A stretch of DNA of 64,000 nt from Paraburkholderia sp. IMGN_8 (GTDB lineage: Bacteria; Pseudomonadota; Gammaproteobacteria; Burkholderiales; Burkholderiaceae), in contig NZ_CP150900.1 in the NCBI RefSeq assembly GCF_038050405.1, forward strand, positions 1,798,001-1,862,000, in the 5' to 3' direction. The translations under genes were made by a program, and so were the position numbers. Of this stretch, positions 35,101-44,243 are shown in pieces (positions within the stretch are counted from its first letter, which is position 1; each line of letters starts with the position of its first letter). The notes beneath the pieces were generated by a model. It saw only the letters and a list, made by a program, of their open reading frames with translations. It was not told the DNA's origin and did no database searches.

Positions 35101-35211
35101 CGTAAGGCATGGCTCCTGCTCTTCTTCCAGAGAGGTATCACGCCAGAACAATGATGTTGTGTCGCCGCTGCGAAGCGGGACTGTTCGACGCAGACATGAT
35201 AGGAAACCAGT

Positions 35212-35715
35212 ATGACCGATCCAAGGGAAGACATGCTGCGCGCACTGCGAGACGCGTATGCGATGGAACGGGATGCTGAGCGGTTGCTGGGAAACCACGC
35301 GACCAGATCGACACCCGATCCTGAAGTCAATGCCCGCATTGAGGCGCATCTGACTGAGACATTGGCAAACCAGAAATCGTTGGCTAGCTGCATCGACCGT
35401 ATCGACGCGAACGACACCATCCAGCAGACGTTCCCGGATGATTCTCCGGCTGCTATCGAAACAGGCGACATTGTTCAAACACCGGACGAAGTCGTCAGGA
35501 GTCTGGTAAACCTCTATGTGTTTAAGCATCAGGAGATCGCGTCCTACACCTCATTGATCGCCATCGCCGAAGCCAACGGCTTCTTTGAGACCAAGCTCGC
35601 CTGCGAGACAATTGCTCTACAACAGATTGCCATGGCGGACTGGCTACTTGACCACCTTCCTGCAGCCACGAAGGCGTATCTGGGTCAAGGTGGCAGCGCA
35701 GCGTTGACCGGCTGA
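35212..35715 (+). CDS. DUF892 (YciE/YciF-like) ferritin-fold protein
   Basis: 167 residues, AGGAAA upstream. The sequence starts MTDPREDMLRALRDAYAMER and has the four-helix pattern of DUF892: 'ALRDAYAMERDAERLLG', 'AHLTETLANQKSLASCIDRI', 'NLYVFKHQEIASYTSLIAIA' and 'ETIALQQIAMADWLLDHLPA'. Members are ferritin-like stress proteins with Glu/His metal positions. It lies 111 bp after the desaturase gene on the same strand. Confidence 0.8.
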   Translation: MTDPREDMLRALRDAYAMERDAERLLGNHATRSTPDPEVNARIEAHLTETLANQKSLASCIDRIDANDTIQQTFPDDSPAAIETGDIVQTPDEVVRSLVNLYVFKHQEIASYTSLIAIAEANGFFETKLACETIALQQIAMADWLLDHLPAATKAYLGQGGSAALTG

Positions 35716-35735
35716 ACGGGACCTGCCGGTGCAAC

Positions 35736-35903
35736 TTACTTCTGTACCGACCATCCGTATCGTTTGCGTAGCTTGCCTGACACATGATGCTGGTCCAACC
35801 AACGGAGCTCCCGCTCATGCTGACGCATTTTCCTGTAGCGCTGCAGCGATGCGACGAGCATGATTGCCATCGCGATATCGATGCCCCACATTGCGTAACT
35901 CAT
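35736..35903 (-). CDS. Small single-span membrane protein
   Basis: 55 residues from ATG 35903: MSYAMWGIDIAMAIMLVASL, one helix, then a basic tail 'QRYRKMRQHERELRWLDQHH' and 'LRKRYGWSVQK'. Its opening matches MTYAMWGIAIGMALM at 28036, so these are paralogues. Convergent with the DUF892 gene. Confidence 0.55.
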   Translation of the reverse strand: MSYAMWGIDIAMAIMLVASLQRYRKMRQHERELRWLDQHHVSGKLRKRYGWSVQK

Positions 35904-36029
35904 ATTATCCCTTCCTCTGACTGTTCATTTCATGCCCGTCCGCACCGGGAAAGCTGGCGCGAAATTCGACGCCCGCGCCGCCGGGCACGTGAAGTAGATA
36001 TTGCATGACCTGCTCCCATTGAATTGCGG

Positions 36030-36302
36030 TCAGAGCACAACGCCATGAACCTTGCCATCGACAATGTCCTTGCCGAACTGCAACGCGAGGTCGAGGGCGT
36101 CGGTGGCGCTGCTCGGGCTGACAGCGCCAAAGACCGTCGAATAGCGCCGCACATCGGCGCCACCGGACGGAGCGTTGGCGAACCGAACTATCGATGAAAA
36201 CCGCCTGGTACCCTTGGCGAATGGGTCACGAAACGGGGGGAATATCTGGTGAGAGTACGCACGTAACTCGTACCCTTTGTACACGGCGGTGGGCGTGATC
36301 AT
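36030..36302 (-). CDS. Small protein, paralogue of 29668-29940
   Basis: 90 residues, AAGGAG upstream of ATG 36302: MITPTAVYKGYELRAYSHQI.., 'FAKGTRRFSSIVRFANAPSG' and 'ALDLALQFGKDIVDGKVHGV'. It aligns along its full length with the copy at 29.7 kb. Together with the MxYAMWG genes it marks a duplicated small-gene set at 28-30 and 35.7-36.3 kb. Function unknown. Confidence 0.7.
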   Translation of the reverse strand: MITPTAVYKGYELRAYSHQIFPPFRDPFAKGTRRFSSIVRFANAPSGGADVRRYSTVFGAVSPSSATDALDLALQFGKDIVDGKVHGVVL

Positions 36303-36337
36303 GATGACGTGCTCCTTACAGTGGAGCCCAAGGTTCG

Positions 36338-36766
36338 ATGCCTGGACAGGATCACCACGCCAAAGTCGTGATTGGTCTAAGGGATGCCTATCGCGGAGTG
36401 CAACGTTCGATTGAGCTCCAGACTCCTGCGCTCGATGAACAGGGCCATGTCACTTTGCAATCACGAACGCTGAATGTCTCGATTCCAAAGGGCGTTCGGG
36501 CTGGGCAGCACCTGCGGCTTGCCGGTCAAGGCGGCACCGGACTGGGGCAAGGACGCGCCGGCAATTTATATCTGGAAATCGCCATCCGCGAACATCCTCG
36601 TTTCCGTGTCGACGGACGCGATGTTTCGCTCGACGTGCCAGTGACGCCTTGGGAAGCGGCGCTCGGCGCACGCATCATGGTGCCGACGCCGGACGGCGCC
36701 GTCGAAATGACGGTGCCGGAGAGGTCGGCTGGCGGTCGTCGCTTGCGACTGGAGTGCCGTGCTTAA
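36338..36766 (+). pseudogene. DnaJ/CbpA C-terminal domain fragment
   Basis: 142 codons matching the substrate-binding region of a CbpA-type J-protein: 'GQDHHAKVVIGLRDAYRGVQ', 'LNVSIPKGVRAGQHLRLAGQ', 'GNLYLEIAIREHPRFRVDGR' and 'GARIMVPTPDGAVEMTVPER'. The J domain that would recruit Hsp70 is absent, as is the last part of the C-terminal domain. The 3' end meets an inverted NRAMP fragment. Without the J domain it cannot act as a normal co-chaperone. Confidence 0.75.
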
Positions 36767-37240
36767 CGGCGTGGTCGCTGTGCCCGTGATGATCGTCATG
36801 ATGCATCTGTCGATGCGCACCGGGATGGACAGCAGACCAAAGAGGCAGACATACAGCAGCGCGGGGCCGGCGATCAACAGTTTGAGCGCCGCGCCCATCG
36901 CCCCAAGATCGGCGCCGAGGTTGATGATGTTCGCGATCAGCAGCAAGCCGACGATGCCGCTGGAAAGCCAGCGCGGATAGTGACGGCGCAGATTGCCGGC
37001 AATGCCGTATCCGGTCACGCGACCGACACGCGCACTGATTTCCTGGATCGCCGCCATCAGCGGATAGCTGAAGAGCAAGGTCCAGGCGAGTCCATAGCCG
37101 AATTGCGCGCCGACCTGTGAATAGGTCGCGATGCCGCTCGGGTCGTCGTCTGAGGCGCCAGTGATGAGGCCCGGCCCCATCACCTGGAGCCGCTTCGGCC
37201 GTGTCGGCTGTTCCACCGGATCGCGTGTGAGCGTATCCAT
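36566..37240 (-). pseudogene. NRAMP metal transporter N-terminal fragment
   Basis: From ATG 37240 the frame gives 'GPGLITGASDDDPSGIATYS' and 'QVGAQFGYGLAWTLLFSYPL', the first helices and DPSG-type metal site of NRAMP Mn/divalent-cation transporters. It continues 'EISARVGRVTGYGIAGNLRR' and 'LLIANIINLGADLGAMGAAL'. After about 36800 the sequence becomes antisense of the DnaJ fragment and ends at 36566. Four or five of about eleven helices remain, so it is non-functional. Confidence 0.75.
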
Positions 37241-37430
37241 CGCAAGGCGCTCCTGAGTGTTTTTGCTGCGGCTGAACACGACGGTGAAGCCGTCTCACGC
37301 CGCCGGCACACATGGTTGGATCGAAAGATCTGCCTCGCGTCCATCCGCCGCGTCCTACGTGCGGCGGCATCTGGTTCAAGCATGCCTGCGTTGCCAGGAA
37401 GCGCTGTTGCATATTGGCGCGAAGGCGCAT

Positions 37431-37646
37431 CTATTTCCCAACCTGATTCCCAACGACGCCACCGACGGCAGCTCCGCCAACCGTGCCCAAGGCACTCCCG
37501 CCGGTCAGCACAGCGCCTGCGACGCCGCCAACCCCGGCACCGATCACGGTATCCGTGCCTCGCCGGGACATATCACCACACCCCATCATGCCAATCACGA
37601 CGATCAGGATTGTCGTGTTCATAAAAAATGCGTGCGTGGTTCTCAT
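37431..37646 (-). CDS. OsmB-like glycine-zipper lipoprotein
   Basis: 71 residues from ATG 37646 (GGGAGA upstream). A lipoprotein-type signal (MRTTHAFFMNTTILIVVIGM, lipobox near MMGC) precedes a glycine-zipper: 'VIGAGVGGVAGAVLTGGSAL' and 'GTVGGAAVGGVVGNQVGK'. OsmB-type proteins are osmotically induced outer-membrane lipoproteins. A CCGTACA half-site lies about 120 bp upstream (37768-37783). Confidence 0.75.
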   Translation of the reverse strand: MRTTHAFFMNTTILIVVIGMMGCGDMSRRGTDTVIGAGVGGVAGAVLTGGSALGTVGGAAVGGVVGNQVGK

Positions 37647-37959
37647 GTTGTTTCTCCCGTTCGCCAATGAGGCGATCTGGCGCGGCCGGCCCGATGGCAC
37701 TCAGCGATGCAAAGCCTTGTCGCCTGCCACAACCAATACCATCCTATCTGAACGGGAAGTCACAATCGGTCCGCCACCGTACACCGGATCAACTCAGGCG
37801 TAGCAGTACAACTTTCGGGAGAACGTCTGCAGCGCGCAAGTGTCCGGCACCGGACGGACGCTAGTCTGAAGTCGGCGCACAGATGATCTGTTCGATCGAA
37901 CTCGCCTGAAATGACGGTAATCCCTTCGGGAGTCCATCGAATTCCTTTGGAGACCGATC

Positions 37960-38304
37960 ATGAGACTCGTTGCACCCCCGTCCCAACTTCGAACTGCACC
38001 GGCGCTCGCGATTGCGGTTTTTCTCGCGATAACGGCGTTCGCCAATCCTGCGAGCGCTGTCTCCCCCACCCAGACTCAACCACCTGCAAGCGTGATCGCC
38101 GTTGCGGCCCGCGACCGGATCGATACGCGCATCAGTGCACTTCACGCCAGGCTTCAGATCACCGCGGCGCAGGAAGAACTCTGGCAAAAGGTCGCGCAAG
38201 TCATGCGCGACAATGCGGGCACGATGGACTCGCTCAGACAGGAGCGAACCAGTCATGCCAACAGCATGAGAATAGCCAGGGCCATCCACAGCAACATGGC
38301 ATGA
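37960..38304 (+). CDS. LTXXQ-type periplasmic protein, C terminus altered
   Basis: 114 residues, TTGGAGA upstream. Signal peptide ('APALAIAVFLAITAFANPAS', cleavage near ASA) then a Spy/LTXXQ-like helical segment: 'RIDTRISALHARLQITAAQE', 'ELWQKVAQVMRDNAGTMDSL'. The frame changes character after 'RQERTSHANSMR' and stops at 38304, short of the family's usual length. At the same place another frame picks up the tail of a different exported protein, so a deletion has fused two genes. Probably non-functional. Confidence 0.55.
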   Translation: MRLVAPPSQLRTAPALAIAVFLAITAFANPASAVSPTQTQPPASVIAVAARDRIDTRISALHARLQITAAQEELWQKVAQVMRDNAGTMDSLRQERTSHANSMRIARAIHSNMA

Positions 38305-38498
38305 ATAACGGTTCTCGGCAGAACCAGGGGTATCAGTGGGATCACGGCAATCGGCAGGCGTATCAACATCCCGGCAATGACCACCGTCGCGGCGACAACT
38401 ACGGCAACGAGGACTATGTGTATGCGCCACCACCCGTGGTCTATGCCCCGGAGTCAGCACCGGGCATAACTCTGTTTATACCGCTCCAGTTCCGGTAG
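38277..38498 (+). pseudogene. Exported protein C-terminal fragment
   Basis: The frame 'GYQWDHGNRQAYQHPGNDHR', 'YGNEDYVYAPPPVVYAPESA', 'PGITLFIPLQFR' is the tail of a PPPVVY-type exported protein of Burkholderiaceae. Its signal peptide and N terminus are lost; it begins inside the LTXXQ gene in another frame. Confidence 0.5.
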
Positions 38499-39133
38499 AA
38501 CGCAGGACTGCCCGGAGGCTTGGTCCGCTGGATCAACGCGGGTTGAACGTCTGACGCCAGAGAAGTGGGACTTTGAGCATCGGCTGGCGCAAGTCATTGT
38601 GGGTGTCGAACGTCTTGCGTTGCGAAAACCTGGCACAACGTCGCCGCTCGGTGTACTCGTTCTGGAGGTGAACGGCACGATCGATCACCCGCCGGAACGG
38701 GAACAGCGGTTTGAGTCATCGCGTCAAGGTCAGTGACCGCTACCGTATTCGGCTGCCCATCGTGATGGAACGGCGCATGACTCGTGAGTCAGCGTGACGA
38801 CGGCAGTGCAGCCACCCATTTCAGTCTGCAGCTGAGCCGGCCAGCCTAGGGGCGACACGCTTCCTTTCAACTGAAAGAATTTTCAGCGCAGATATATATC
38901 CATCCATGGCTGCCGGCCGCTAGAGCCTGCCGCGAAGTGTCACCGTGCGCGCGAACTATAATTTATGAGGGTTCAGTCAGACTCGGCGTTCAGAGAAGCT
39001 GCGCGATGCCATGCAGCGGCGTCTTAGCCGATTCGTCTGACGCGTTCACGCAACTACCGTCGAAACCTGATATTGCCAAGAACAATTCGGCGAAGACGGT
39101 GCGGTTTCTGGACAGGATGTCGGGGAGCGACAC
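38499..39133. other. Long intergenic region, one orphan open frame
   Basis: A plus frame ending TGA 38734-38736 reads 'VERLTPEKWDFEHRLAQVIV' and 'GVERLALRKPGTTSPLGVLV', protein-like but with no start codon. CTGAAAGAATTTTCAG (38871-38886) is a palindrome with 6-bp arms and TATAAT occurs at 38957-38962; either may belong to the promoter of the next gene. Confidence 0.35.
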
Positions 39134-39853
39134 ATGGAGAACGAACGTCATGCCAACAAAAATCACCTGCTCGCGGTTTTGCCCGAAGCAGAGTGGGCAC
39201 GCGTAGCCCCGCATCTGGTGCGGGTCGACATGCCGCTGGGGCAGGTCGTGTACGAGTCCGGCGACCGCCTCCACCACGTTTATTTTCCGACGACCTCAAT
39301 CGTGTCGCTGCTGTACGTGATGGAAGACGGCTCGTCCGCTGAAATTGCGATCGTGGGTAACGAAGGGCTCATCGGCATTGCGCTTTTCATGGGCGGGGAA
39401 ACCACGCCAAGCCGGGCGATTGTGCAAAGCGCAGGCGCGGCATATCGACTGGACGCCGGGATACTGAAAGAGGAATTCCATCGAGCCGGCCCGGTGCAGC
39501 GGCTGTTGCTGCGCTACACCCAGGCACTGATCACGCAGATGGCCCAGACCGCCGTTTGCAACCGGCATCATTCGATCGACCAGCAATTGTGCCGCTGGCT
39601 GCTGCTCAGCCTGGACCGCCTGCCATCAAACGAGCTGACGATGACGCAGGAACTGATCGCCAACATGCTTGGCGTGCGGAGGTCCGGCGTGACGGAGGCG
39701 GCGCTGAAACTGCAGGACGCGGGGCTGATTCGCTACAGTCATGGCCACATCGAGGTGCTGGACCGACCGGGGCTCGAAAAGCGCGTGTGCGAATGCTACA
39801 GCGTGGTGAAACGGGAGTTCGATCGGCTGTTGCCTGATCTGAGGGCGCTGTAA
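39134..39853 (+). CDS. Crp/Fnr family transcriptional regulator
   Basis: 239 residues, MENERHANKNHLLAVLPEAE.., with the same architecture as the 24.6 kb gene: sensor domain 'MPLGQVVYESGDRLHHVYFP' and 'AEIAIVGNEGLIGIALFMGG', dimer helix 'LITQMAQTAVCNRHHSIDQQ', winged helix 'MTQELIANMLGVRRSGVTEA' and 'VCECYSVVKREFDRLLPDL'. The recognition helix differs from its paralogue at one visible position (RRS versus RRP), so the targets may overlap. No iron-sulphur cysteines are apparent. Confidence 0.88.
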   Translation: MENERHANKNHLLAVLPEAEWARVAPHLVRVDMPLGQVVYESGDRLHHVYFPTTSIVSLLYVMEDGSSAEIAIVGNEGLIGIALFMGGETTPSRAIVQSAGAAYRLDAGILKEEFHRAGPVQRLLLRYTQALITQMAQTAVCNRHHSIDQQLCRWLLLSLDRLPSNELTMTQELIANMLGVRRSGVTEAALKLQDAGLIRYSHGHIEVLDRPGLEKRVCECYSVVKREFDRLLPDLRAL

Positions 39854-40368
39854 AACGCCCGCCATCCGCGCGAGCGCGAACCGCTACCGACGATACCCCT
39901 GCAGGACTCCTGGGAGACATGGCTCGCGCACTCCGGGCATGCAGTTGAACCCTTGCGTGGAAGGAAGAAACGTGCCGACGCGACTGGACCGCTGCAGAAC
40001 AGAACGCCGTGCTTTGACAGGCGTGTTGCAGAGCGTCATCCGGATCGCGCCGAACGATTTTCCGGCCGACCGAAGCGCAGTCGGACTTGAATGAGCGGCA
40101 ACAGTCCCCGGGGCCGCACGCAGGCACGCGGTGTTCGCGAACGCGGAGCGGCAATCAGGATATTTCGATGTACACGACCGTACCGACTGGGTGGCAAATC
40201 AAGGTCATCCTTACTCTACCGGGCAGGTCCGTCCCGAGTAGCGCGTATGCGCGCTTGCATCAAATTGAACGTTGCGGAGATACCTCGCGAAAAGCGTGAA
40301 GATTCCGGGCACCTAGCGAGAGAGCGGCGACGGGCTCGTCGAAACACGGAGTCGTAAGGAGAAGTTCC
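39854..40368. other. Intergenic with a TGTACACGACCGTACC site
   Basis: No gene is supportable. The site at 40169-40184 resembles the SYLF upstream palindrome and lies 184 bp before the DUF3309 gene. Confidence 0.4.
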
Positions 40369-40524
40369 ATGTTGGGAACAATATTGATCGTCGTACTGGT
40401 GCTCGTGTTGCTCGGTGTGATACCGACCTGGCCGCACAGCCGTTCGTGGGGTTATATGCCCAGCGGCCTGTTAGGCGTTGTGTTGGTCGTTGTGCTTGTG
40501 TTGCTGCTTCTGGGCAGGATATAG
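40369..40524 (+). CDS. DUF3309 small membrane protein
   Basis: 51 residues, AAGGAGA upstream: MLGTILIVVLVLVLLGVIPT, 'WPHSRSWGYMPSGLLGVVLV' and a second hydrophobic helix ending GRI. The WPHS.(S/G)WGY.PSG loop between two helices is the DUF3309 hallmark. Inner-membrane, function unknown, often in stress-related gene sets. Confidence 0.85.
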   Translation: MLGTILIVVLVLVLLGVIPTWPHSRSWGYMPSGLLGVVLVVVLVLLLLGRI

Positions 40525-40647
40525 GCGCAAAAAACCTGTTTGGATGATCCCTTCGCGGGTAGCCGTTGCCGGGCCGTCCCATCTGAAAACGAGCGGCCGG
40601 CAAGCGTCAGTAAGCTTGATCATCCGGCATTTTCAAGGAGCAATGTC

Positions 40648-40824
40648 ATGAACAAGGATCAAGTGAAAGGCCGCGTCAAAGATGCAAAAGGAAAGCTGAA
40701 GGAAGTGGTCGGCAAAGCCACGGGAAATGCAACGACCAGGGTGAAGGGCAGAATCGAACAGGTCGTCGGCAAGACACAAGCCTCGTACGGCGATGCGAAA
40801 GAGCAACTCAAGAAGCAGCCGTAG
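40648..40824 (+). CDS. CsbD family stress-response protein
   Basis: 58 residues from ATG 40648 with AAGGAG upstream. MNKDQVKGRVKDAKGKLKEV, 'VGKATGNATTRVKGRIEQVV' and 'GKTQASYGDAKEQLKKQ' is the CsbD pattern of two related lysine-rich helices. CsbD-like proteins are abundant, general-stress-induced and of unclear mechanism. It follows DUF3309 by about 120 bp and may be co-regulated. Confidence 0.88.
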   Translation: MNKDQVKGRVKDAKGKLKEVVGKATGNATTRVKGRIEQVVGKTQASYGDAKEQLKKQP

Positions 40825-40921
40825 GGTGTTCGCGCGGATAGGCTCTGAAGCGCTACGTAGTGGAGCAAAGTGCTCCCGCGACGCTTTCTGAGCGTATGCA
40901 TTTGAACCGCGGAGGTGCATC

Positions 40922-41314
40922 ATGAAACGGGTTATCGCTCTGGTATCGGCGGCTGTACTCGGGACGGGCTTGACCACGGGAACGCTCCGGGCTCAGGGAG
41001 CGCCACAATCCATCACGGAGAAGCGCGTTGATGTGGTCCAGGTGTCGACGGGGTATCGAGCGTCAAAGATCAACGGATCGCCCGTCTATGACCGCAACAA
41101 AGACAAAATCGGAACGATTGACGATCTGATCGTCAGCCCAACCGATCGGACCTCATATGTCATCCTCTCAGTGGGAGGATTTCTCGGTATGGGAACCCAT
41201 CTCGTCGCGGTACCGTTTAGCAGCCTTCAGATCGTCGATAAGCAAATGCGGTTGCCGGACGCGACCAGGGAGTCCCTGAAGGCATTGCCCGAGTTCAAAT
41301 ACACGCCTGACTAG
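40922..41314 (+). CDS. Secreted PRC-barrel protein
   Basis: 130 residues; GGAGG lies ahead of the ATG. Signal peptide MKRVIALVSAAVLGTGLTTG (cleavage near LRA|Q) then a PRC-barrel: 'GYRASKINGSPVYDRNKDKI', 'GTIDDLIVSPTDRTSYVILS', 'VGGFLGMGTHLVAVPFSSLQ'. PRC barrels are small beta modules found in photosystems, RimM and envelope proteins. Differs from the double-barrel cytoplasmic PRC genes at 43 and 48 kb by being exported. Confidence 0.8.
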   Translation: MKRVIALVSAAVLGTGLTTGTLRAQGAPQSITEKRVDVVQVSTGYRASKINGSPVYDRNKDKIGTIDDLIVSPTDRTSYVILSVGGFLGMGTHLVAVPFSSLQIVDKQMRLPDATRESLKALPEFKYTPD

Positions 41315-41568
41315 CCAGTGCCACCGGTCATGACAACGCCTCGGCGACACCAGAAAATGAGAGCCGAACATAGCCAACCGGTGCTCGAGTGCATCGCCGG
41401 TCCGGCGGCGCGGCCCCTGCACACCGTTGCACCCGGCGGCCTGCGGGGCAATGCGCCTTATTGCCGTGCCGAGCCGTATCGCTATCTCGTCACGTTGTGC
41501 AGCGCATCGCAGTTCGCCACGATCGCCGGTGACTACGAGGCTTTGGTGCCGTGGCCGCTCGATCTCGC

Positions 41569-42767
41569 GTGAAGAATGCTTGCAGACCCACGCCAGCAAG
41601 CGGGCGGGCGGCAGCACTCATTGCGTTCCGGAACTTGAAGATGGCGCGGTCAGCATACGCCTATGTCCGGGGCAATACCATCAGATTTTACGAATGGCTT
41701 GAAAGCCTGGAGAGCCACGCGTTACCCGAAGGACCTCCGATCTGGATTTGCGGCGACTGTCACGTAGGCAATCTGGGACCCATCGCGAGCGCACGGGGGC
41801 ACGTCGAGATACAAATTCGCGACCTGGACCAAACGGTTGTCGGCAACCCCGTCCATGACCTCATCCGCCTCGGATTGTCGCTCGCTACCGCCGCGCGTGG
41901 CTCCGATTTGTCGGGTGTGGTAATCGCGACCATGATGGAACAGATAATGGAAGGCTACGAGCGCGTGCCGACGGAACCATTGAAAGTCCGGAGTGTGCCC
42001 GGGTAATGATGAGGCAGGCATGGAAGCGGACGTGGAAAAATCTGGCCAGGGAACGCATCGAGAACACAAAGCCAACGATACCTTTAGGCAAGATATTCTG
42101 GCCCCTGTCCAGGGAAGAAAAACGCGCAGTCAAGCAGTTGTTCGCAGATGAGGTCGTTGCACGCCTCGCCACCTTGTTGCGTTCGCGCGACGAAGGCGCG
42201 TCGGTCGAGGTGCTTGATGCCGCTTACTGGGTAAAAGGCTGCAGTTCACTTGGCCGCTTGCGCGTTGCGGTACTTCTCGACGTCGGACGTGACTCTTCCA
42301 GCGGAGATGACCTTTGTCTGATGGACATCAAAGAGGCCATCCAGGCCGCCGCTCCTCGATACCCGGCGGTCAAGATGCCACGGGACAACGGCGAACGCGT
42401 CGTCGAGGGAGCTCGCCATCTGGCGCCATTCCTGGGCGAACGCATGCGCGCGTCACGCTTTCTCGACCGGCCGGTGTTCGTGCGCGAACTGCTTCCTCAA
42501 GACCTGAAAGTGGAAATCAACCAACTCACACGTGAAGAAGCCATGAAAGTCGCACGATTCCTGGCGCTGGTCGTCGGAAAGGCCCACGCCAGGCAAATGG
42601 ACGCGTCAACGCGCGCGAGCTGGCGGGCGGAACTGCAGCGCAATCGCTCAAAAACGCTCGATGCGCCTACCTGGCTGTGGACCAGTATCGTCGAGCTTGT
42701 GAGCCGGCACGAACGGGGCTATCTCGAGCACTGCCGCAGATATGCAATGGACTCCGCTACAAGATAG
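41569..42767 (+). pseudogene. DUF2252 gene split by a frameshift
   Basis: First part: 'ALIAFRNLKMARSAYAYVRG', 'GPPIWICGDCHVGNLGPIAS', 'EIQIRDLDQTVVGNPVHDLI', ending at TAA 42004-42006. Second part starts ATG 42006 (TAATG overlap): 'MMRQAWKRTWKNLARERIEN', 'VNQLTREEAMKVARFLALVV'-like text ('INQLTREEAMKVARFLALVV') and 'HERGYLEHCRRYAMDS'. Together they make a whole DUF2252 protein of kinase-like fold; 'ESPECARVMMRQ' can be read upstream of 42006 in the second frame, so one indel near 41965 causes the break. The overlap could allow coupled translation of two halves. Confidence 0.7.
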
Positions 42768-43051
42768 GGTGGGGCATCACAGTGCTATAGATCGGCATGG
42801 CTACCGACCCTGTGCGTGATGACCGCGCGTGCCACCTGACGCGATCATCACGCGGGGACTGTGCTGCCGACTCAATCCCCACTGACTATCTCCTACCCCA
42901 CGGCATTGCGCAAACTTCCAGTCGATCCGTATGAACGATGGCCCAACTCGCTGATGACGCGGCGATCATTGCGCAGTCGAAGCACGCCGCGATCACACTG
43001 ACCCTCGCGGCTGTATCCCCGGCGCGAACAGGCCGTGATGTCGCACTGTCC
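42768..43051. other. No gene recognised
   Basis: A 284-bp interval between the DUF2252 pseudogene and the convergent PRC-barrel gene. Nothing supportable. Confidence 0.35.
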
Positions 43052-43825
43052 TCACCAATATCCGTCCCTGCCATGAAACTCGTGGAGTCTCTTTTCGTAA
43101 TCGCGGCTGAGTGGAACGGAGTCGTCGTACTCAGGGCTATTCTTGATTGCGTCGCGACTGAGTCTGGTAGAAGCGGTAGAGCCGATCCAGTCGATCAGGT
43201 CGATCCATCGCGTTGCCACCAGCACCTCCTTGCCACCCGGCCACCAGTTTCGCGTATCGACGGTCAGATAGCGAATGGCCCATGCAACATCGTCGAAGAT
43301 GAAACCGGAGACGTGGCCTATGCTGCCATCGGCCACCTCGATGTGATAGCCCTCTACGGCATTTGTGCTGTGCAGGTGGACGTCCGCGGGCGCTCGATGT
43401 AAGTCCAGGTCGGGGCGCGGGAGTGCCTCCGATGCTGGGTCTGGCGACACGTCCGGTACGTCGAATGCAGGGTAGGCGCCCATTCCCCACAGGTTTGGAC
43501 CACCCCAGTACGTCGGATAGCCGTAGTAAAGGAGGTATTCGGTTTCGTGCTGACGCGACACCGGCTTGTGCGTATCGATGCTCGGACTGTCCCGCACCTG
43601 TTGCCGCGTAAGATGCACATGGACGGTGCCTGATTCCCGGTCCAAGTGTTTGACTGAATACGGTGAAATCAGTACCTGCCGCTCGTGCATCCAGTTTCCC
43701 GTGTCGACCACGAGATAGCGCACCCCCCACGCCTCGTCATCAAAATAAACTTCGTCGACGCTTCCGATGTCGCCGTCACGTGCCGCGACGGTACATCCAT
43801 GAAGACTCTTTATGCTTCGCAACAT
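43052..43825 (-). CDS. Double PRC-barrel protein
   Basis: 257 residues with two PRC-barrel units. Unit 1: MLRSIKSLHGCTVAARDGDI, 'GSVDEVYFDDEAWGVRYLVV', 'DTGNWMHERQVLISPYSVKH'. Unit 2: 'VEGYHIEVADGSIGHVSGFI', 'FDDVAWAIRYLTVDTRNWWP', 'GGKEVLVATRWIDLIDWIGS'. A 'PVSRQHETEYLLYYGYPTYW' linker joins them. Cytoplasmic, no signal peptide. The downstream DUF3096 and SYLF genes lie beyond its 5' end on the same strand in the order SYLF, DUF3096, PRC. The plus-strand cassette at 47-49 kb has the same order but a broken PRC gene. Confidence 0.85.
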   Translation of the reverse strand: MLRSIKSLHGCTVAARDGDIGSVDEVYFDDEAWGVRYLVVDTGNWMHERQVLISPYSVKHLDRESGTVHVHLTRQQVRDSPSIDTHKPVSRQHETEYLLYYGYPTYWGGPNLWGMGAYPAFDVPDVSPDPASEALPRPDLDLHRAPADVHLHSTNAVEGYHIEVADGSIGHVSGFIFDDVAWAIRYLTVDTRNWWPGGKEVLVATRWIDLIDWIGSTASTRLSRDAIKNSPEYDDSVPLSRDYEKRLHEFHGRDGYW

Positions 43826-44033
43826 GTTCGATACTCCTTCTCAGCTGCTGGCTGTTGATGCGCTCGCTCGCTTCCGGTGTTGCGGGTTCAGGGATCTCGC
43901 TCGGTGCCAGTCATTCGTCTCGATGCTGCGCACCGGTTAGCCTCCGCGCCAGGGTGGTAGACGCCTTGATGACCTGAAACCGCCATTGAAAAAACCGATG
44001 TTCGCAACGTGCTTTTTTATGGGTGGTTTCGGG

Positions 44034-44180
44034 TCAGTGGAGATGTCCCCCGAACAGCCCGAGCAGCCCGATAACGATCAGGTAGATCGCAACGATGTAA
44101 TTCAGCAGGCGAGGCACAACGAGAATCAGAATGCCGGCGATCAGCGAAACCAGCGGGCCCGCGTTCGTGAGAATGTGCAT
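44034..44180 (-). CDS. DUF3096 small membrane protein
   Basis: 48 residues from ATG 44180, with GGAGG just upstream. MHILTNAGPLVSLIAGILIL and 'VVPRLLNYIVAIYLIVIGLL' are almost identical to the copies at 22.2 and 48.0 kb; only the first few residues and the tail (GGHLH) differ. It follows the SYLF gene by 63 bp and precedes the PRC-barrel gene, so the three are probably one transcript. Confidence 0.8.
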   Translation of the reverse strand: MHILTNAGPLVSLIAGILILVVPRLLNYIVAIYLIVIGLLGLFGGHLH

Positions 44181-44243
44181 GCCCCCTCCGTAAGATTGAA
44201 ATCGAAAAATAGACACAAACTTGCCCCGCCTGCGTCGCTCCTC

